Origin: Acidimicrobiaceae bacterium
Lineage (GTDB): Bacteria > Actinomycetota > Acidimicrobiia > Acidimicrobiales > RAAP-2
Reading direction: 5' to 3'
Length of the DNA: 20,167 nucleotides
Assembly: GCA_003151555.1 (NCBI GenBank)
Contig: PLXU01000201.1
Span: 3,077 to 23,243 of the forward strand
Shown here: positions 1 through 7,397 of the stretch, one piece after another
Layout of the letters: the number at the start of each line of letters is the position of its first letter
Numbering within the stretch: the first letter of the stretch is position 1
Notes under the pieces: generated by a model
What the model saw: the letters and a program-made list of their open reading frames with translations, nothing else
Databases searched by the model: none
What the model was told of the DNA's origin: nothing
Program-made: the position numbers and the translations under genes

Positions 1-57
1 GCAATGGCGCTCGGTCTCGCGGTCATCGTTGTCTACCTGGTGGCGAGGGTCGGCTGA
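1..57 (+). CDS. nuoL: NADH-quinone oxidoreductase subunit L, C-terminal end (partial)
   Basis: Only the last 18 codons and the TGA stop (55-57) are in the window. They encode a hydrophobic tail, AMALGLAVIVVYLVARVG, which fits the last membrane helix of a proton-pumping Complex I subunit. The assignment to NuoL rests mainly on position: nuoL normally lies directly before nuoM, and here the stop overlaps the nuoM start as TGATG. The fragment alone is too short to prove identity. Confidence 0.6.
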   Translation, partial: AMALGLAVIVVYLVARVG

Positions 58-1556
58 TGCACTCTTCGGCGTGGTTGACCCTTCTGCTTGTCGTGCCGCT
101 GGTCGGGGCGTTGGCAGCGATGTTGGTGCGCAAGGTCGACGGACGCGCGTACGCCGTGGGTGTCGTCACGGCCAGCCTCGAGATGGCGCTGACGCTGGTG
201 ATCGCGGTGCTCTACAACAACCACGTGGCCAAGGCCCAGACCTTCGACTTCGCCAGCCGCCACGTGCTCTCCGCCCCCTTCGGGTTGGCATACGACGTGG
301 CGCTCGACGGCATCTCGTTGTTCATGGTCGTGCTCTGCGCGCTGGTGCTGCTGCTGGCGTTGCTGGGCGCGCGCGACAAGCGGCGCGAAGGCGAGTTCGT
401 CGCCTGGCTATTGCTGCTCACCTCGTTCACCATGGGCAGCTTCGTGGCCCACGACCTGCTCGAGTTCTTCATCTTCTTTGAACTCACGCTGGTGCCGACC
501 TATTTCATCGTTGCCCTTTGGGGCGGCGCCCAGCGCGCCCAGGCCGCCATGAAGTTCTTTGTCTACACCTTCACCGGCTCGGTCTTCCTCTTCGTCGGCA
601 CGCTGTACCTGGGTTTTCTGCACCAGCACCAGACCCAGGGGGCACTGACCTTTGCCTACGCGGCCCTGTCGCAGACCTCGATGAGCCACGGCACGGCCGT
701 GTGGCTCTTCATTGCCTTCGGCGTTGCCTTCGCGGTCAAGTCACCCATCTGGCCTCTGCACACCTGGTCGCCCATCTCGTACGCCGAAGCACCGATCGCC
801 GGATCGGTCGAGATGTCCGCGCTGCTGGCCAAGCTCGGCTCCTACGGACTGCTGCGCTTCACGATCGGGCTGCTGCCGCTGGCTTTCGTGACGATGCGCC
901 CGATCATCCTGACCCTGGCCGTCATCGGCATCCTCTACGGCTCGGCGCTGGCCTGCGTGACGCCGGACCTCAAGCGACTGGTCGCGTACTCGTCGCTGGC
1001 CCAGATGAGCTTCATCACGTTGGGACTGATGGCCGGGTCCAAGATCGCCATGGTCGGCGCGGTGCTGTTGATGTTCAACCACGGCGTCATCACGATTGGC
1101 TTCTTCCTCATCATTGGCTTCGTCGAACGGCGCCGCGGCACCGCCACCATCAAGGACCTGACCGGCCTGCAGGGACCGGCTCCGGTGATGGCCGCGATGT
1201 TCACCGTCGTCATGCTCGCCTCGATTGGCCTGCCCGGCCTGTCGGGCTTCGTGAGTGAGTACCTGATTCTTATCGGCACCTTCGCCACGCACGCCTGGTG
1301 GGGCGTGTTCGGTGCCCTGGGCGTGGTCGCCGCGGCGGTCTACCTGCTCTGGGCCTACCAGCGCGTCTTTCACGGCCGCGCCACGGGCGAGAACGCGGTC
1401 ATGGCCGACGCCACGACCAAGGAGCGCTGGGTCATCGCGCCGGTCATTGTCCTCATCATCGTGCTGGGCGTCTTCCCCCGTCCGGTGCTCGATCGCATCT
1501 CGCCCTCGGTCCAGCAACTGATTGAGCACGTCGCGCCCACAGGAGCGACCAAGTGA
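57..1556 (+). CDS. nuoM: NADH-quinone oxidoreductase subunit M (Complex I)
   Basis: This 499-residue, highly hydrophobic protein is an antiporter-like, proton-translocating subunit of the membrane arm of Complex I. The full length and about 14 predicted membrane segments match the family. The two residues central to proton pumping are visible: Glu142 in FFELTLVPTYF and Lys228 in FAVKSPIWPLHTWSP, followed by the YAEAPIAGS loop. The ATG at 57 overlaps the upstream nuoL stop (TGATG), and the stop overlaps the nuoN start as GTGA (1553-1556), so the three genes are probably translationally coupled in one nuo operon. No truncation or unusual feature is seen. Confidence in the family is very high. 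NuoM rather than NuoL or NuoN follows from motif, length and gene order. Confidence 0.97.
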   Translation: MHSSAWLTLLLVVPLVGALAAMLVRKVDGRAYAVGVVTASLEMALTLVIAVLYNNHVAKAQTFDFASRHVLSAPFGLAYDVALDGISLFMVVLCALVLLLALLGARDKRREGEFVAWLLLLTSFTMGSFVAHDLLEFFIFFELTLVPTYFIVALWGGAQRAQAAMKFFVYTFTGSVFLFVGTLYLGFLHQHQTQGALTFAYAALSQTSMSHGTAVWLFIAFGVAFAVKSPIWPLHTWSPISYAEAPIAGSVEMSALLAKLGSYGLLRFTIGLLPLAFVTMRPIILTLAVIGILYGSALACVTPDLKRLVAYSSLAQMSFITLGLMAGSKIAMVGAVLLMFNHGVITIGFFLIIGFVERRRGTATIKDLTGLQGPAPVMAAMFTVVMLASIGLPGLSGFVSEYLILIGTFATHAWWGVFGALGVVAAAVYLLWAYQRVFHGRATGENAVMADATTKERWVIAPVIVLIIVLGVFPRPVLDRISPSVQQLIEHVAPTGATK

Positions 1557-3025
1557 GCGTGTCGATTCCCCACATTCACTACCTGGCGATCCTGCCCGTG
1601 CTCATCCTCTTTGGCGGCGCCCTGGCCCTGCTGATCGCGACCGCATTGGTGCGCACCAAGGTGACCACGCTGGTCGCGACCAGTGCCACGGTGCTGGTGA
1701 GCGTGGCGGCCCTGGCGTCCACCTTCTTCCAGTGGCGCTGCATCGACCGCGAAGGCGCGAGCACGACCATTGCCCACGCCATCGTGCTCGACGGCTTCTC
1801 GGTGGTGGCGACCGGGGTCATTGTCCTGGGCCTGGCGCTGAGCGCCCTGGTGGCCCACGATTGGGCCATCCGCGAACGGGTGTCGGGGGCGGAGTTTCAC
1901 ATCCTGGCCCTGGCCTCGAGCGCCGGGGCCGTGTTGATGACCCAGGCCAACGACCTCATCGTCATCTTCCTGGGTCTCGAGATCCTCTCGATCGGTCTGT
2001 ACGTGTTGGTGGCCTTTGATCGGCACCGCGCGACCTCGGCCGAGGCGGCGCTCAAGTACTTCCTGCTGGGCGGCTTCGCCTCGGCGATCTTCATCTACGG
2101 CGCGGCCCTGGTCTACGGCGCGACGGGCTCGACCAACCTGTCGTCGATCTCGTACTTCTTAGGGGCCAACGTGGTGCTGCGCCCGGGTCTGCTCTACGCC
2201 GGCGGCGCGCTGTTGCTGGTGGGCTTCGCCTTCAAGGTGGCGGCCGTGCCCTTCCACCTCTGGTCGCCCGACGTCTACCAGGGGGCGCCGACGCCGGTCA
2301 CCGGGCTCATGGCCTCGATCGTCAAGGTGGGGGCCTTCGCCGCCTTCATCCGGGTGCTCATCTCGGCGCTCGGCACCCAGCTCGACACCTGGCGGCCGAT
2401 CCTGTGGGTGCTCATCATCTTCACCACCCTCGTCGGCGCGGGTATGGCCCTGGTCCAACGCAACACCAAACGCATGCTGGCCTACTCGTCGATCAACCAC
2501 GCGGGCTTCATGATGCTGGGCATCTGGGCCGGCACCATCCGTGGCACGGCGGCGACCCTGTTCTACGTGATGACCTACGCGCCCGTCGTCATCGCCACCT
2601 TCGCCGTGCTCACGCTGGTGGGCGGCTCGGGCGACGAACACCACGGCATCGAGTACTACCGCGGACTGGCGCGCCGTCAGCCCTGGTTGGGCGGCGCGCT
2701 CGCGGTGCTGTTGTTGTCCCAACTCGGCGTGCCGCTCACCACGGGCTTCTACGCGAAGTTCGCCGTCCTGGCGGCCGTTATCGACGCCAACAGCGCGACC
2801 CTGGCGGTCGTGGCCCTGCTGGGCGCCGCCATCGCGGCCGTCTTCTACCTGCGCTGGACCTTCACGCTCTACGCCGACGACGAGCTCGACGCCACGCGCA
2901 TCGTCGTGCCGCGCGTGACGGGCTTCGTCATAACCTTCGGCGTCGTGACGACGGTCCTCTTCGGCGTCTGGCCCGGCCCGCTGGCCGCCCTGGCCCAGCA
3001 CGCGACGGTCCTCTTTAGCCCATGA
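1553..3025 (+). CDS. nuoN: NADH-quinone oxidoreductase subunit N (Complex I)
   Basis: This 490-residue polytopic membrane protein is the third antiporter-like subunit of Complex I, which couples NADH:quinone electron transfer to proton pumping. The conserved Glu143 (FLGLEILSIGLYVL) and Lys228 (GFAFKVAAVPFHLWSPDVYQGAPTPV) are in place, and the second motif is diagnostic for NuoN. The GTG start at 1553 lies within the last codons of nuoM (GTGA overlap). The stop overlaps the ATG of the following ATP-grasp gene (ATGA, 3022-3025). As usual for nuo operons, nuoN appears to be the last subunit gene, but the transcript probably runs on into the next gene. One rare TTA leucine codon is present at 2159-2161. 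Confidence 0.97.
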   Translation: MSVSIPHIHYLAILPVLILFGGALALLIATALVRTKVTTLVATSATVLVSVAALASTFFQWRCIDREGASTTIAHAIVLDGFSVVATGVIVLGLALSALVAHDWAIRERVSGAEFHILALASSAGAVLMTQANDLIVIFLGLEILSIGLYVLVAFDRHRATSAEAALKYFLLGGFASAIFIYGAALVYGATGSTNLSSISYFLGANVVLRPGLLYAGGALLLVGFAFKVAAVPFHLWSPDVYQGAPTPVTGLMASIVKVGAFAAFIRVLISALGTQLDTWRPILWVLIIFTTLVGAGMALVQRNTKRMLAYSSINHAGFMMLGIWAGTIRGTAATLFYVMTYAPVVIATFAVLTLVGGSGDEHHGIEYYRGLARRQPWLGGALAVLLLSQLGVPLTTGFYAKFAVLAAVIDANSATLAVVALLGAAIAAVFYLRWTFTLYADDELDATRIVVPRVTGFVITFGVVTTVLFGVWPGPLAALAQHATVLFSP

Positions 3026-3882
3026 GCCGGGTGGCCATCGTCACCTGTGAGGGCAACGACGTGGACCCCGATTCTCCGCTGCTCTTGGCGGCGCTCGAGG
3101 CGGCCGGCATGCCCGGCGAGCTCGTCATCTGGGACGACCAGCACGTTGACTGGGAGTCGTACGATCTGTGCGTCATCCGCTCGACGTGGGACTATTCGCA
3201 GCGCCTCGACGAGTTTCTCGCCTGGGCCCAGGATGTCGCGCGACTGGAGAATCCCTATCCGGTCGTGAAGTTCTCCACCGACAAGCACTACCTGGGCGAG
3301 CTGGCCGCTCGCGGCCACGCCGTCGTGCCCTCGACCTTCTGCGACGTGGGCGGCGAACCGGTCTTTCCCGAGGGCGACTTCGTGGTCAAGCCCTGCGTCG
3401 GGGTGGGCTCCATCGACGCCGCGCGCTACCGTGACAACGAGCACGCGGCCGCGCGTCACCACGTCTCGAGCCTGCACGAGAGCGGGCGCGACGCGCTGAT
3501 CCAGCCCTACGTGCAGTCAGTGGACGTGGTGGGCGAGCGGGCGTTGATCTTCGTGGCCGGCACGTTCGCGCACGCCATGACCAAGGCGGCGCTGCTCAAC
3601 ACGCCGCCCGACGAGCGCGACTGGCTCTTTCGCCGCGAGCAGATGTCCGTGGCGGTCGCAGAGCCGAGCGCCGTTGCCTTCGCCCAAGGGGTGCTGGACG
3701 AACTCGGCTATCACAACCTGCTCTACGCGCGCGTGGACCTGGTGGGCGTCGACGGGGGCTGGGCGGTCATGGAACTGGAACTGGTGGAGCCCTCGCTCTT
3801 CCTCTCCTACGACGCCGAGACGACGCGGTGCCTCGCCGAGGCTATCAAGCGCCGCGCGATCAACGCGACGCCACGTCGCTGA
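3022..3882 (+). CDS. ATP-grasp domain protein (RimK/DcsG-like ligase), substrate unknown
   Basis: This 286-residue soluble protein looks like a complete ATP-grasp carboxylate-amine/thiol ligase of the RimK/glutathione synthetase group. The N-terminal part carries CVIRSTWDY, typical of a subfamily often annotated after the cycloserine enzyme DcsG. The ATP-binding lysine and glycine-rich loop are in FVVKPCVGVGSIDAARY. The adenine-contact strand is around LIQPYV, followed by GERALIFVAGTFAHAMTK. The metal-binding acidic residues fall in YARVDLVGVDG and VMELELVEPSLFL. The reaction would form an acyl-phosphate and then an amide, but the substrates cannot be read from sequence. The ATG overlaps the nuoN stop (ATGA), so it is probably translated with the Complex I operon. 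Its end overlaps the convergent gene by 23 nt (3860-3882). No cycloserine genes are nearby, so the DcsG label should be taken only as a fold relationship. Confidence 0.85.
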   Translation: MSRVAIVTCEGNDVDPDSPLLLAALEAAGMPGELVIWDDQHVDWESYDLCVIRSTWDYSQRLDEFLAWAQDVARLENPYPVVKFSTDKHYLGELAARGHAVVPSTFCDVGGEPVFPEGDFVVKPCVGVGSIDAARYRDNEHAAARHHVSSLHESGRDALIQPYVQSVDVVGERALIFVAGTFAHAMTKAALLNTPPDERDWLFRREQMSVAVAEPSAVAFAQGVLDELGYHNLLYARVDLVGVDGGWAVMELELVEPSLFLSYDAETTRCLAEAIKRRAINATPRR

Positions 3883-6874
3883 TCTGGCGGGCCGCCTCCA
3901 ACACCTCGGCCGGCACCACCGTGCCCGGACGGTTCGACGGGTCGCTCGCCAGGAAACGACCGATGACCGGTAGCTCGGTGATGGACTCGGCGCGCAGGAT
4001 GGCGGCCACCACCGGCACGAAGCTCTCGAGCGCGGGGTAGACCAGGTAGCGCGGCAGCCACTTCGGTTGGTACTTCGCGTTAAAGCTCCACAGCGACTCA
4101 ATCGGCAGGATGCCCGAGAGGCGCTTTAACGTCCAGCGCTCGACGCGGGTGAACGTGCCCTCGCCGCGCTCGCCGTCGAGCACCGAACGAAAGGCCGAGA
4201 AGTTGAGGCTGAGCCCGCGCACGCCCTGATCGCCCAGGTGCTTGATGGTCGAGCACAGCGCGTAGTCGACCAGGCCGTTGGGGTGCTCGCCGGGGTCGCG
4301 GCGCATGAGGTCGAGCGAGTAGCCGTCGATGGCCGGCGAGGGCACGAACTGACAGGCCGCCACCGGCCGGCCGTCGGGACCGTAGACGACGGTGAAGAGC
4401 AGTCCCTTGTCCTTGGGGTCGAAGAGCCGGCCCAGCATCATCGAAAAGCCCCGCTCGTCCTCGCCGCGGCGCAGCAGCGAGATCATGTCGAGCAGTCCCG
4501 CCACGTGGCGCGGATCGATCTCGGCCGGGTCGAGGAACTTGACCGTGTAGCCCTTGCGCGCCAAACGGCTGCAGGCCTGGCGCAGGCCCTTCATCTTGCC
4601 GCCCTCCAACGAGAAGCTGGGACAGTCCACGATGGCCTCGTCGCCCAGGTAGAGGTAGTGCAGCCCGGCCGAGTGATAGATCGGCAACCACTCCTCGCCG
4701 GCGCCCATGATGCCCAGCGTCCAGCCGTGCGTCTCGGCGTAGGCGCGAAAGGCGCTGAAGACTTCGGTGCGCTCCTCCTGGGGCCCGATGGGGTCGGGCG
4801 AGAGCAGCGCCACCCCGCCGTAGACGGCGTAGGCCACGAGTGAGTCGCGGTAGAAGAAGAACTGCTTGTCGTCGCGTAACGCGAAGTAGTCCAGCGTGCC
4901 GCGCCCGTGGCGGCGCACGATTTCGCGCGCGCGCAGCTCGGCGAGCCTCCGTTCGGCGCTGGTGCCCTTCTCCGAGAGGCGCCGATCGACGACGGGGCGC
5001 GTGATGAGGTAGAGCGCGCTGATGATGAGCGAGATCCCGATGACGGCGAGCGAGGGATTGATGAAGTCGGCCACGCCGTCGGGCAGGTGGATGCTGTGCT
5101 GGGCGACCAGGCGCTCCACGCAGGCCGCGAGCACCACCCCGAAGGCGGGGAGATGGTGGCGCGCGGGCGAGAATTCAATGGCGAAGGTGGCGGTCAATGC
5201 GGCCACTACGGCGATGAGACCGAGGCGCGGCAGCGCCGAACGCACGCTGGAACGGTCCGACGTCCCCTGGAAGTACTGGCGCTGGATGATGAGCAGACCC
5301 AAGAGCACGGCCGCGAGGATCGAGGAGAAGACGCTGCCCGCGCGCACCAAGTGGGCCACGATCGTGATGCCCAACGCCGCCACGACGATGAACCAGGCCC
5401 GACGCTGGCCGCGACGCAGCCCGCGGGCCATCATGATCATGCCAATGCCGGCGACGGCGGTGACGGCGGCGGCCGACTGGGCCACGCCCAGGGGCAGCAT
5501 CGTGAGCACGTGGTGCAGACGGCTGTGCAGTGGCAGCGAGGCCGACACGGCCACGTTGATGAAGCCCACCAGGAAGATAAGCCCACTGGCCCAGCGGCGC
5601 ACGAAGCGTTGATGGCGCTGGACGCGCAAGCCGTCGCCGGTGAGGGGAAAGGGCGTGCCGGCGGGCCAGGATCCGATGGAGGAGGTGGCGAGCTGCGGCG
5701 AGGTTTGCGTGGGCGCACCGGCGACGAGGCGCTCTAAGAGCGTCGCGCCGCGCCGGGGCGACTGCGCCGCGAACAGGCGCACCTGGACCGTGCTGGCCGC
5801 CTCGATCTCGACGATGCCCAGCCGCTCGACCGGCGTGAAGACGGGTGGCAGCCCGAGCCGTCCCCGGCGCTCGACGATGACGGTGCGCGAGGGGCCCGGC
5901 GCGGCGCACACGGCGCGCTCGAGAAAGGCCAGCGCCGGACGCGGAGAGCCGCCGAGCACGGCCCCGGCCCCGCCGTTGGCACCGATGAGCCGGGCGAACT
6001 CGGTGGCGTCCACGTCACCCACTCGCGTGAGCGCCAGTGGGTCGCTCAGGGCCGGCGCGTCAACCTTGCGCGACTCGCGATCGAAGCGTCGGCGCACGAT
6101 GAGCCCCGCCGCCGCCACGACCACCGCCTCGGTGGCCGCGATCAGGAGCAGGTTGAGGACCAGGTTCGCCCAGAAACTGCCGGTGTGCAGCGTGCGTACG
6201 TGCAGGTGGCGGTGGGTGAAGTGGTTGAAGATGGCGGTGAGCGTGCTCGAGAGGTCGAGGACCGCCAGGGCCAGTACCGGGAACCAGACCCAGCCGCTGA
6301 GGCGGCGATAGAGCACCCGCGAGGCCACGAAACGCGCGAGTGCGGAGGGATCTTCTAGTCGATCGGCGTCGCTGCGGTCGGACTCGTCGGCGCGCGATTG
6401 GTCGACCTCGCAGGTGCCCGCCGCGACGCACAGCTCGCGCACGCCGTTGGCCGTCACCACTTGGAGCAATAGTTCGCTCGCCAACGTGATACCGAATGAC
6501 TCCAATTTGGCCTGGGGGCCGAGTGCGTGGCGCAGCTCGTGGTCGTCGTGGCCGGGCAGGACAATGAAACGGTGACCCTCCTTGTGGGTGAAGGACTCGA
6601 GCACGCGCACGAGGGCGGGCAGGTTCTTGAGCGTCGCGTCGATGAACTTGGCCAGGTCCGACGTCGCGTCGGGGTGCAAGAAGTTGCCCGCCACCACAAC
6701 AATGGCCGGGTCGTCGATGTTGTCCAAGAGGTCGATCAGCTCGCGCACCGGGCGGCTCGCCTCGCTGGTGGTGGGCGAGAGGGCCAGGTCGCTCACCACG
6801 TAGACGTGGTGTCCGTACGGCACGGGCAGCGTCAGTCGTTCGTTCGCTCCCACGGCGTCTAGTCTCGCAGACAT
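3860..6874 (-). CDS. Membrane fusion: degenerate metallophosphoesterase region plus MprF/LysX-type aminoacyl-phosphatidylglycerol synthase domain
   Basis: The product is 1004 residues from the ATG at 6872-6874. The frame stays open to 6988, but that extension is low-complexity and runs antisense into the next gene. Residues about 20-185 resemble a calcineurin-like phosphoesterase, but its metal motifs are altered: SDLA replaces D-x-H, AGNF replaces G-D-x-x-D, and LPGHDDHE replaces GNHD. Two membrane segments follow (about 196-216 and 236-260), then a soluble stretch (270-425) including GLPPVF and VEIEA, then about six membrane segments (430-626). Residues about 640-960 form a DUF2156-type catalytic domain like that of MprF and mycobacterial LysX, with LDYFALRDDKQFFF, SLVAYAVYGGVALLSPDPIGP and LSLNFSAFR. 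In that family this domain transfers an amino acid from aminoacyl-tRNA to phosphatidylglycerol, lowering surface charge. No lysyl-tRNA synthetase domain is attached, unlike LysX. The amino acid used, and the role of the N-terminal part, are unknown. A GCGGGG tract upstream of 6874 is a weak ribosome site. Confidence 0.85.
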   Translation of the reverse strand: MSARLDAVGANERLTLPVPYGHHVYVVSDLALSPTTSEASRPVRELIDLLDNIDDPAIVVVAGNFLHPDATSDLAKFIDATLKNLPALVRVLESFTHKEGHRFIVLPGHDDHELRHALGPQAKLESFGITLASELLLQVVTANGVRELCVAAGTCEVDQSRADESDRSDADRLEDPSALARFVASRVLYRRLSGWVWFPVLALAVLDLSSTLTAIFNHFTHRHLHVRTLHTGSFWANLVLNLLLIAATEAVVVAAAGLIVRRRFDRESRKVDAPALSDPLALTRVGDVDATEFARLIGANGGAGAVLGGSPRPALAFLERAVCAAPGPSRTVIVERRGRLGLPPVFTPVERLGIVEIEAASTVQVRLFAAQSPRRGATLLERLVAGAPTQTSPQLATSSIGSWPAGTPFPLTGDGLRVQRHQRFVRRWASGLIFLVGFINVAVSASLPLHSRLHHVLTMLPLGVAQSAAAVTAVAGIGMIMMARGLRRGQRRAWFIVVAALGITIVAHLVRAGSVFSSILAAVLLGLLIIQRQYFQGTSDRSSVRSALPRLGLIAVVAALTATFAIEFSPARHHLPAFGVVLAACVERLVAQHSIHLPDGVADFINPSLAVIGISLIISALYLITRPVVDRRLSEKGTSAERRLAELRAREIVRRHGRGTLDYFALRDDKQFFFYRDSLVAYAVYGGVALLSPDPIGPQEERTEVFSAFRAYAETHGWTLGIMGAGEEWLPIYHSAGLHYLYLGDEAIVDCPSFSLEGGKMKGLRQACSRLARKGYTVKFLDPAEIDPRHVAGLLDMISLLRRGEDERGFSMMLGRLFDPKDKGLLFTVVYGPDGRPVAACQFVPSPAIDGYSLDLMRRDPGEHPNGLVDYALCSTIKHLGDQGVRGLSLNFSAFRSVLDGERGEGTFTRVERWTLKRLSGILPIESLWSFNAKYQPKWLPRYLVYPALESFVPVVAAILRAESITELPVIGRFLASDPSNRPGTVVPAEVLEAARQISDVASR

Positions 6875-6902
6875 CCCCGCGGTGAACGCCGCGGACGAAA
6901 AA

Positions 6903-7397
6903 ATGCTGATGGCAACGGACGACGAAGAAGACAATTGGCACTGGCGGGCCGGGTCCCTGACCCCGGGACCGGCCGTCATCTTCGACATTGACGGGGTTTT
7001 GGCCGACGCCGCCGGACGCCAGCACTATCTCGATTGGGGCGACTGGCACCGCTTCTTCGACGCCTGCGGCGACGATCCGATCATCGAGGAGATCGAACGG
7101 CTGCTCGAACTGCTCGACGAGTCGCTCGCCATCATCCTGTTGACCGGCCGTCCGCGCCGAGTCCAACCGCACACCGTGGCCTGGCTGGAGCGCTACGGGC
7201 TGCGCTGGGACCTGCTCATCATGCGCGAGCATGGCGACTACTCGGGGGTCGACCGTTTCAAGCGCGGCGTGCTGCGCGACCTGGTGACCAAGGGATTCGA
7301 TATCCGCCTGGCCCTCGACGACGATCCCAAGAACCACGCGATGTACGTGAGCGAAGGCGTGCCCTGCATCTACATCCACTCCGGTTACTACCTTTAA
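6903..7397 (+). CDS. HAD-superfamily phosphatase domain protein
   Basis: This is a 164-residue cytosolic protein of the haloacid dehalogenase fold. With numbering from the GTG at 6882, motif I is FDIDGVLAD (nucleophile Asp35, general acid Asp37), motif II is the threonine of LLTGRP, Lys128 lies in DRFKRGVL, and motif IV is the acidic LALDDDPKN. The arrangement, with a short insert between motifs I and II and the ending GVPCIYIHSGYY, resembles phosphatase proteins related to the polynucleotide kinase 3'-phosphatase group. The substrate is not predictable. Two starts compete: GTG at 6882 and ATG at 6903. I prefer 6903 because GGA about 7 nt upstream can serve as a ribosome site and because it leaves room for the divergent gene starting at 6874. 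The stop TAA shares the palindrome TTAA with the convergent hemY stop. Confidence 0.85.
   Translation: MLMATDDEEDNWHWRAGSLTPGPAVIFDIDGVLADAAGRQHYLDWGDWHRFFDACGDDPIIEEIERLLELLDESLAIILLTGRPRRVQPHTVAWLERYGLRWDLLIMREHGDYSGVDRFKRGVLRDLVTKGFDIRLALDDDPKNHAMYVSEGVPCIYIHSGYYL

Noticed and set aside
741..1529. A 262-codon minus-strand frame opposite nuoM
   Set aside because: Low-complexity Asp/Arg/Gln-rich translation, fully antisense to nuoM; a codon-bias shadow.
2159..2161. Rare TTA leucine codons (nuoN, qcrC, hutH) as a sign of bldA-like developmental control
   Set aside because: They occur in housekeeping respiratory genes, where such control would make little sense, and nothing ties this organism to Streptomyces-type development.
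2159..3001. A 280-codon open frame on the minus strand opposite nuoN
   Set aside because: Its translation is rich in Arg, Gly, His and Asp with no recognisable motif, and it lies fully antisense to a clear nuoN. Such shadow frames are expected in G+C-rich DNA.
3022..3882. D-cycloserine biosynthesis (DcsG) assignment for the ATP-grasp gene
   Set aside because: The resemblance is at fold and motif level only, and no other dcs-like genes are present. The context is the nuo operon.
6875..6988. Extended N-terminus of the MprF-like fusion starting at 6988
   Set aside because: The extra 38 residues are serine-rich and unlike the following domain, and they overlap the first codons and FDIDGV region of the HAD gene. 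The ATG at 6874 directly precedes the conserved-looking sequence.
6060..7379. A 439-codon minus-strand frame crossing the fusion gene and the HAD gene
   Set aside because: It runs out of frame through the well supported fusion protein and antisense to the HAD motifs, and has no conserved segment of its own.
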